A DNA stretch of 64,000 bases from Morinoia aosen (Eukaryota; Arthropoda; Malacostraca; Amphipoda; Talitridae): positions 11,984,001 through 12,048,000 of the forward strand of contig CM059563.1 in the NCBI GenBank assembly GCA_030386875.1, in the 5' to 3' direction. The position numbers and the translations under genes are program-made. Numbering within the stretch: the first letter of the stretch is position 1; each line of letters opens with the position of its first letter. The notes beneath the pieces are model-generated. The model was given only the letters and a program-made list of their open reading frames with translations, made no database searches and was not told the origin of the DNA. Shown here piece by piece: positions 56,799 to 64,000 of the stretch.

Positions 56799-59345
56799 AT
56801 GTACGCCAAAAATAAAAACAAATTCAAACAACGAATAAACCCCAACAAAAACAACCTAAGCACTGCTACCAACGTAGGTGCAACAAACCCCAAAACTAAC
56901 ACCATCACCAGGAAGATAAGCGAAAACAATGAAACATCTGACCAAACAACCGAAAAAACTCTACCGGAACCAAACGGTGCTACCTGTAATGTGGACCAAT
57001 TGGAGGCTAAATTAAATGAAGTGCTGAATAGACTTGCGGCAGGTGATGCAACCAAATGCATCAACCCCGATAAACATGAAGTTGAAAAAGAAGCACAAAA
57101 TGTAGACGATCGAATAAGGCAAATCGAAAATACACTCGAAAAAATCCTAGAAATGACGAAAGCGCAGAACATAGGGAAAAACAGTAAAATCGTGGGCTGC
57201 GAGAAAGAAAATGTGAGAAAACAAAGCAAAGCTAACAAATACACACCCATATCGTTGAACCAAGAAATGACGAAGAACGACCATTATACAAAGTTCTTCT
57301 CGGTCAAATTCAAAATCGAAGAGAGAAACCAAATAAATCCATTTTGCCTCCAAGAAGTAATAGTCAAAATAACTGGTTTGAAGGCGAAAAGAATAACTTA
57401 TTCAGGTAAAGATAGCTTTATCATAGAAACTCGAAACAAACCCCAATCTGAGCGCATCACCAGACTTAATAACGTCGACGGCATTAATTGCCAGATCAGC
57501 GAACACCCATACTACAATCAATCCAAAGGACTAATATATATTCAAGAATACGATGTAGATAATATGGAAGATTTTGTGGAAGGCCTAAAGAGCCAGAACA
57601 ATATCAGTGACGCTGTCCGTGCCAGCTTCATTAAAACTCGATTCTCCCAAACCACCCCACTCCTACTAACCTTTAATAGCTACACTACACCAGACTCTAT
57701 ATATATCCCAGGCGAAAAATCAGATACGATAGTATACCCATTTATTAATAGACCAATGATCTGCCACAAATGTCAAAACTACGGCCACACAGCCAAACAC
57801 TGCCATAACGAAGCAAACTGTAAACGCTGCGGAGAAACAGGCCATGACAGCGAACACTGTGGCAGCGCCCTCTCCTGCATGCATTGCAAGCGTCAACATG
57901 AAACTGGCCACAGAGAATGCCCGAAACATATCATGGAAACAGAAATATGCAAAGTCCAACAAGAACAACGAGTTAATAGGCGTCGTGCTGTACAGATAGT
58001 CACAGGACACTCCGAGATACCAATATCAGATACGAACACCCCCACAACTCATTTCAATATAACAATGCAGGAAAACGAAAAGCGGAAAATTACTCCATGG
58101 CTCCTAGAAAAATGTATTGCAAACCAAATCCAAGGAAAACCCAAATCTATTCGATCGGGTGGCAAAAACACATTTATTGTAGAATTAGATCACACACGAC
58201 AAAAAGATGAAATACAGAAAATCAAAGACATAAACAACATCCCTGTGCAAGTAACAGAAAATAACTATGTAAATCTTTCAAAAGGACTCGCCTACATCTA
58301 TAATTACGACCTCACCAACTTCGAGAAATTCAAACAAGGTTTAATGGAAAACCATATAATCAAAAATGTCGAACCAGCAAATTGGATAAAAAGCCGTAAC
58401 ACAAATGCAAAAGCAATACTTCTAACTTTCAGAGGCTCAACCCCCCCTGAGTATATCGACATCCTTGGCCAAGACTGCAAGAGTAGGATATATGAATACT
58501 TCGACCGCCCTATGATGTGTAAAAAGTGCTTGGAATACAACCATACTGCTAAAAGATGTACCAGTGAAGAGTTCGTGTGTGGAAAATGCGCAACAAAAGG
58601 CCATGAAGCAACAAATTGCACGGAAAACAACTTGACATGCTACCACTGCGGAAACAATCACAAAACTGGAGACCGGACTTGCCCGGAACAACGCAAGCAA
58701 CAAGAACTAATTTCTATCCGTACTAAACAAAACGTATCAAGAGAACAAGCCCTTATAATATACCACAAACGATCCCCACAACTCGACCAAAGCTACGCAC
58801 AAATAACCAGAAATCGAACGGATCAAATACCCAAAGTACCAACCCCCCAACCCTCTATGGCGGCTCCCAAAAACCAAACGATCACCGAACAAAATATGGC
58901 TCCCCCACTTTGTAACGAACCAGGTACAACTGATAACACAACCGATACACCAGAAACCAAACCACCGCAAACTTCACAACGCGACCACGAAACATGCGAA
59001 AAAGAGATACTCCGCATTAAACCCAACCCAACACAATTGCTCAAATCCACAATTAATATTGAAACTACAGCCGAAGGATCTGAAAATGAGGAAGATGGCA
59101 CGAGCGAATGCAACCCTATTATGAGACAAGAAGCCAGACGAATATTCAACGAATTCAAACCCCCAAAGCAGCACAAACCTTCCAAAACCCAAAACAAGAA
59201 GCGACCAAGATCACGATCAAAATCACGATCCCCACCTACAGCCGCAACAGACATGATAAACGACAAATTTACTCAGATGAGGAACAATCACACTACTCTC
59301 GTGACTCTAGGATTAGAGATAGATCACCCAAAAGAAAGTAACTAA
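56799..59345 (+). CDS. LINE ORF1, nucleic-acid-binding protein with duplicated zinc-knuckle module
   Basis: 848 residues, intact. The N-terminus is Asn/Lys-rich. Module A (about residues 165-390) has a folded part with SGKDSFIIETRN and SKGLIYIQEYDV, then three knuckles starting CHKCQNYGHTAKHC (from about residue 322), CKRCGETGHDSEHC and CMHCKRQHETGHREC. Module B (about 420-650) repeats the plan: GGKNTFIVELDH, SKGLAYIYNYDL, then CKKCLEYNHTAKRC (from about 573), CGKCATKGHEATNC and CYHCGNNHKTGDRTC. The C-terminus is basic and Ser/Arg-rich (KKRPRSRSKSRSPP). By analogy with LINE ORF1/gag-like proteins it should coat element RNA. Single-module ORF1s are the usual form. Confidence 0.85.
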   Translation: MYAKNKNKFKQRINPNKNNLSTATNVGATNPKTNTITRKISENNETSDQTTEKTLPEPNGATCNVDQLEAKLNEVLNRLAAGDATKCINPDKHEVEKEAQNVDDRIRQIENTLEKILEMTKAQNIGKNSKIVGCEKENVRKQSKANKYTPISLNQEMTKNDHYTKFFSVKFKIEERNQINPFCLQEVIVKITGLKAKRITYSGKDSFIIETRNKPQSERITRLNNVDGINCQISEHPYYNQSKGLIYIQEYDVDNMEDFVEGLKSQNNISDAVRASFIKTRFSQTTPLLLTFNSYTTPDSIYIPGEKSDTIVYPFINRPMICHKCQNYGHTAKHCHNEANCKRCGETGHDSEHCGSALSCMHCKRQHETGHRECPKHIMETEICKVQQEQRVNRRRAVQIVTGHSEIPISDTNTPTTHFNITMQENEKRKITPWLLEKCIANQIQGKPKSIRSGGKNTFIVELDHTRQKDEIQKIKDINNIPVQVTENNYVNLSKGLAYIYNYDLTNFEKFKQGLMENHIIKNVEPANWIKSRNTNAKAILLTFRGSTPPEYIDILGQDCKSRIYEYFDRPMMCKKCLEYNHTAKRCTSEEFVCGKCATKGHEATNCTENNLTCYHCGNNHKTGDRTCPEQRKQQELISIRTKQNVSREQALIIYHKRSPQLDQSYAQITRNRTDQIPKVPTPQPSMAAPKNQTITEQNMAPPLCNEPGTTDNTTDTPETKPPQTSQRDHETCEKEILRIKPNPTQLLKSTINIETTAEGSENEEDGTSECNPIMRQEARRIFNEFKPPKQHKPSKTQNKKRPRSRSKSRSPPTAATDMINDKFTQMRNNHTTLVTLGLEIDHPKESN

Positions 59346-59384
59346 TTGAACGATTGAATAACAAAATCAAATCAAACACACCCC

Positions 59385-62300
59385 ATGGCTAACGTAGGAA
59401 TCCTGCAGTGGAACTGCCAAGGCATCAGGGGAAAGAAAGATGAACTAATGGAAACAATAAACAACCACCAACCCAGTATAATAGCACTTCAAGAAACAAA
59501 GCTATGGGATAACTGCCAGTTTAGAATAAACGGCTACAGTAATGTGCTACGACACGGTCATTACAACAGAACCCCCCATGGAGGTGTTGGAATATATGTC
59601 CATAGCTCAATACCTTTTTGTGAACTGAATCTACAGACTGAACTACAAAGCGTGGCCATTCAAGTAAACATAGGACAGCTGATAACCATCTGCAGCATCA
59701 TACCATCATACCCGGTAGACAAACAGTCACAAACGAAAAACTAAATAACCTAATCCACCAACTACCGAATCCTTTCATCCTAGCCGGCGACTTCAACGGA
59801 CACAGCACCATATGGGGCTGCAAAAATACAGATAATAGGGGGAAGCTGATAGAAACTGTTATTACAAACAATAACCTTTGCCTATTAAATACTGGTTCAC
59901 CCACTAGAATAGGATACAATTCAGAATCAGCTATCGATCTGACAATTTGCTCACCTACATTGGCCGTGCTATTAGACTGAGTTGCTTTCGACTCGCCGGG
60001 TGATAGCGATCATTGCCCAATTTTGATCACCTACCTTAACGAAAATCGTCCCAACCAACCCCCATCAACTATCTGGAACTACTCAAAAGCTAACTGGGAT
60101 CTATATTCCAATAACAATGCATGGAACAAGCCGATGTTGAACACAACAACTAATAACGAACAACTACTCACCGACTTATACCAGCGGTTCTACTCAGCAG
60201 CTGAAAAAGCCATCCCAACTTATATACCAGGAAAATACTACCCCAAACCATGGTGGACAAAAGAACTCCAAGAATCAAAAGAAGAAAGAGAAAAACTTTA
60301 CAAGAAATACCACCGCAATAAAAATCTTACTAACTTAATTAACTGGAAACGAGCAAGGGCAAATCATAAATACAAAATTCGAGCAAGCAAACAGGAAACG
60401 TGGAAGAATTTCGTAAACCAACTTAATAAATATACACCAATGGCCAGAGTATACGAAACAATAAGGAAAATAAAAGGTCGAGTACAAAGAAAAGTCCATA
60501 TATTGATCGAAAACAATATACACTACAGCACAATCCCTGATATTGTGAATAAACTGGCTGAAAATTTCAGCGAAGTGTCAAGCGATCAAAGCTATTCCCC
60601 TGAATTTCAACAAATCAAAACCGCAAATGAAACTATACCGATCCATTTCAGTTCGCCAAACGTAGAAATCTATAACCAAACTTTCCATATGCATGAATTT
60701 GAATCCGCCCTAAGAAAAACTAAAAACACATCACCAGGAAACGACAAAATAACATACGACATGATCAAACACCTAAAACTACCAGCTAAACAATACATCT
60801 TGAACACTTTTAACAAATTCTGGACAACGGGCTACTTCCCACCACAATGGCAGCACTCGATAATAATACCAATCCCAAAACCCGGGAAAGACCATAGTAA
60901 ACCAAATAACTACAGACCCATCGCACTCACGAGCTGTCTGTGCAAATTAATGGAACGAATGATCAATAATCGACTGATCGAATACTTAGATATGCACAAT
61001 ATAATTAGTAAAGAGCAGTGTGGATGCAGAAAGGGGCGTAGCACTACAGATCATTTGGTCAGACTAGACTCAACCATAAGATTAGCATTCGCAAACAGAG
61101 AACACTTCATCTCAGTGTTCTTCGACCTTGAAAAAGCTTACGACAGAACATGGAGATATGGGATCATACGGGATTTATTCGATATCGGACTCAGGGGCAG
61201 ATTACCAACTTTTGTCGCCAAATTCCTAGAACGTAGAACACTAAGTGTCCGAATAGACAACTATAGCTCAAATATTTACGAACAGCGAAACGGAGTCCCT
61301 CAAGGCAGTGTCCTCTCGGTCACGTTATTCGCCCTCAAAATAAACGACATAGCCAAGCAGATCCCACCGGACAACAAATTCCACCACTCACTATACGTTG
61401 ACGACTTACAAGTTGGATACCACCACCAAGACCTCAAGGTTATCCAAGACAAAATGCAATCCTGTATCAATAAAATATTTAAGTGGTCCCAAAATCATGG
61501 CTTCAAATTCTCATCCAGTAAAAGCAAAGCAATACATTTCAATACCATACCCGGACTCTTCCTCAGCCCAATACTTAAACTCAATGATGAAAACATTCAA
61601 TACACAAACTCACATAAATTCCTCGGCCTGATCTTCGATGAAAAATTGAACTGGCAACAACACATCACTGCTTTGAAGAAAAAAGGGAATGATAGCCTGA
61701 ACTTATTAAAATCAATAACAGCTCAAAGCTGGGGAGCAGACCAAACCACGATCCTCAAAATCTATCGAAGCATTACAAGATCAATCCTCGATTATGGATC
61801 AATAATCTATAACTCTGCCAGCCAAACAACTCTAAAGCCCATCGAGTCTATTACATCCGAAGCACTACGAATCGCTACAGGAGCATTCAAATCCAGCCCA
61901 ACAAATAGTCTACACATAATTTGCAATGAAATGCCTCCCGATATTAGGCGAAACTATCTATCCCTCTGTTATTACTACAAAATCCGAAGTCAACATGGAA
62001 ACCCCGCCTTCAATTACACTGTGACGCCGAGTAACCGACTACTCTTCCAAAATAGGAAAATAACTCCAACATTCGCTATTAAAATGCAAATACTGATAGA
62101 AAAATTTGGCCTCCGGAAAAATCGAGTTAAACCAGACTTTTCATACCGACTACTAAACATTAATACTCCCACATGGGCACTAACAAAACCAACAATAAAT
62201 ACCGACCTCACCGAACTACCAAAAAACGAAACCCCTGACTACATAATCCGTCAAGAGTTTAAAAGAATGACAAAAGAAAAATATGACGGATATGTAACTA

Positions 62301-63115
62301 TATACACAGACGGCTCAAGAGGAGAAAATGGCACAGGAGCGGCAGCAGTATGTGGCACCATTGTTCGCTCTGCAACGCTACCGAAAGAGGCCTCAATGTA
62401 CTCAGCCGAAATACACGCCATCCACTTGGCCCTTGGCATCATTAATGAAAAAAGAGATAAAAAATTCGTAATATACTGCGACTCCTTGAGTGTCGTTAAC
62501 AGCCTAAAGTACGAGACATACCATCCAGTACTACGCCGAATACAACACGACATACACGAAAAACAAAAAGGCGGCAAAGCCATCAACATATGCTGGATCC
62601 CCTCCCATGTCGGAATAGGCGATAACGATGCTGCAGATACTGCAGCCAAGAACGCAACCCAAAAAAACGAAGAATTTATCCTAATTTGCTACACAGATTG
62701 GAAACCATTAATTCGACAAGCCGTGATTAACCAGTGGAAAACTAGGTGGGAAAATTGCAAAGACAAATTAAGGGAAATACAACCATCACCAGGAATAGAG
62801 TTGGACTTCGGTAAAATATCACGTAAAGAGGAAATAATAGTTAACAGACTCAGAATAGGACACACATTCTTAACGCATGGCTACCTGATGAACAACGAGA
62901 TACCTGATATTGCACCAGTATGCGAGTTTTGCAACAACTCAACACTAACTGTCAAACACCTAATCATAGAATGTGAAAGTCTAACAATTAGTAGAAATTG
63001 TATAAAGGCTTGCCAAACGCTACAACCTACCGTCGAGACGGTATTGGGACGCCATTTAGACGTCAAGGAATTAATGAACTATCTTCGTGTGATAGATGTC
63101 TACGACCTAATTTAA
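59385..63115 (+). pseudogene. LINE ORF2, endonuclease-RT-RNase H, disrupted
   Basis: The first frame (59385-59744) begins NVGILQWNCQGIRGKKDEL and has ALQETKLWD and GGVGIYVH (APE endonuclease). The reading then moves to another frame near 59700-59730, consistent with loss of one base, where LAGDFNGHSTIWGC and DSPGDSDHCPI follow. TGA at 59978-59980 interrupts that frame at a position where Trp would fit. From 60023 it is open to 63115: NYRPIALTSCLCKLMERM, FFDLEKAYDRTW, GVPQGSVLS and YVDD at 61394-61405 (RT); YTDGSRGENGTGAA from 62303, CDSLSVVNS and WIPSHVGIGDNDAAD (RNase H); and a C-terminal CEFCNNSTLTVKHLIIEC. The domains are otherwise complete. Sequencing error for either lesion cannot be excluded. 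Confidence 0.9.
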
Positions 63116-63281
63116 ATGTTTCAGTAACTTTGCATTGCAATTGACTTACCTTTAATGATGAGTTTCTAAATTGACCTTGCGATCGCAGATGACATGCATA
63201 AAGGGGAGCAGTAAAGGACCCGTGTCCGTGCTTTAATGTTGATTGTATCAACACCCCTCATTATTATTATTATTATTATTA
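63116..63281 (+). other. LINE 3' UTR and (ATT)n tail
   Basis: Short 3' region ending in seven to eight ATT repeats (63259-63281) instead of poly(A). I-type elements commonly end in such triplet repeats. Confidence 0.75.
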
Positions 63282-64000
63282 TAGTGCTTTATCTTCTTGA
63301 TGTCAACCTCTTGTGTTTATCATCTTGTAACTTTGAACTCTAGTTGTAGTTGGTGAATGATTTCAGATAGGCCGTTTGGTTAGATTTATCAGTGAACCAT
63401 TCCGTTTTTAGTTACGTCTTGAGCTGTTGTCTATTATTTGTTAAATTCCGTGAAAAAATGAATTCTCGAAAATCTGGTGGTGGATATAATAGGACAATAT
63501 TATTTCACTTTGCTAAAGTTCATTTTGTTACTCGAAACCTAGAATACTAAAAGAACAATGGTCTCTGTGCTTACCATTGTTGAATGTGATTGGATTTGAA
63601 CTCTTAAGTCTATGCATGACGTGTCAATTATTATAAACTGACGCTTTTATAGTAGAGTCAATGCAGAAGTTTGAGTTTGTCACAAGTTTTCTTGCCACTC
63701 GTGAGAGCAGTCGTTCGATGAGCATCGCTTTATCCCTGCTGTGAAAGTGTAATAATAACAGCAGTCACAAGAGCTGTTCTCGTATTCTGTCTAGTAGTTG
63801 CTGGTACTTTCATCGGTTTGAGATCTTTCTTCCCCAGGATTGGATCGCTTTGAGCTGAGAACGGACGGCTAGGAACACTCTAATTACACTCTGGGTGTGC
63901 GTGCGTGTGGGGTTATTCCGTATCAGAAATTACCCTCAAAAACGGTTCTGAACACTGCCAAGTTGTACGCTTCGGTCGGTGCCGTTATCGACAGTAATTT
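63282..64000 (+). repeat. Direct copy of 55133-55851 following the LINE tail
   Basis: The 719 bp to the window end match 55133-55851 at a constant offset of 8,149. One difference was found by eye (A at 55591, T at 63740). The copy starts immediately after the (ATT)n tail, as expected if a second element of the same family begins here head-to-tail. It is cut by the window edge. Confidence 0.9.

Larger units (their letters stand above)
55133..63281 (+). mobile_element. I-like non-LTR retrotransposon, nearly full length
   Basis: 8.15-kb element on the same strand as BLTP2. The order is a long 5' region, ORF1 with zinc knuckles, a 39-nt gap, ORF2 with APE endonuclease, reverse transcriptase and RNase H, a short 3' region, and an (ATT)n tail at 63259-63281. 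RNase H after RT and a simple-repeat tail place it in the I group or a near relative. The 5' limit is set at 55133 because that is where the sequence that resumes after the tail begins. If that downstream copy is not a second element, the true 5' end lies between 55851 and 56798. Confidence 0.8.

Noticed and set aside
57147-59266. Minus-strand frames across LINE ORF1
   Set aside because: Shadows of the intact plus-strand ORF1, with no recognisable domains.
1-64000. CRISPR-like array among the regular repeats
   Set aside because: The repeats are direct tandem units without unique spacers, in a spliced animal gene.

Overview
The window is animal nuclear DNA. It has spliced genes with GT-AG introns, several transposon families, a tRNA-derived SINE and an I-like non-LTR retrotransposon. 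The long TE-rich introns and repeat types suggest an arthropod, probably a crustacean; the species is inference, because nothing here fixes it.

The only host gene I can support is on the + strand, about 12.2-54.5 kb. It is the orthologue of BLTP2 (human KIAA0100, Drosophila hobbit), a bridge-like lipid-transfer protein. I followed 40 coding exons by splice sites, phase and similarity to the recalled human protein. All 39 junctions keep frame and give a 7,623-nt CDS (2,540 codons plus stop) from ATG 12309 to TAG 54489-54491. No obvious exon of the family is missing.

Region by region. 0.1-4.5 kb: diverged copies of a foldback (inverted-repeat) family, one arm split by a 603-bp TTAA-flanked piggyBac-like element. 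4.65-6.45 kb: an element with perfect 25-bp inverted termini and TA flanks, holding a tRNA-type SINE and a minisatellite. 7.0-7.85 kb: a decayed LINE. 9.53-10.71 kb: a second TTAA-flanked element. 10.7-12.2 kb: no gene seen. 12.2-54.5 kb: BLTP2. 55.1-63.3 kb: an almost complete I-like LINE with an 848-aa ORF1 carrying a duplicated zinc-knuckle module, and an ORF2 (endonuclease, RT, RNase H) broken by one frameshift and one stop. 63.28-64.0 kb: a near-identical copy of the sequence starting at 55,133, directly after the LINE tail, so probably the next head-to-tail unit.

The most unusual feature is in the BLTP2 introns. Many carry tandem arrays right at an exon-intron boundary, and in several the repeat unit contains a copy of that boundary. 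Examples are 13 regularly spaced acceptors at exon 12 (55-bp unit), six phases of a 79-bp unit at exon 31, repeated donors after exons 17, 20, 28, 30 and 39, repeated exon-start copies before exon 21, and a 3.8-kb minisatellite starting at the exon 33 donor. All but the authentic sites act as decoys on paper: most lead to a stop or frameshift, but one (exon 20) would give an in-frame 18-residue insertion.
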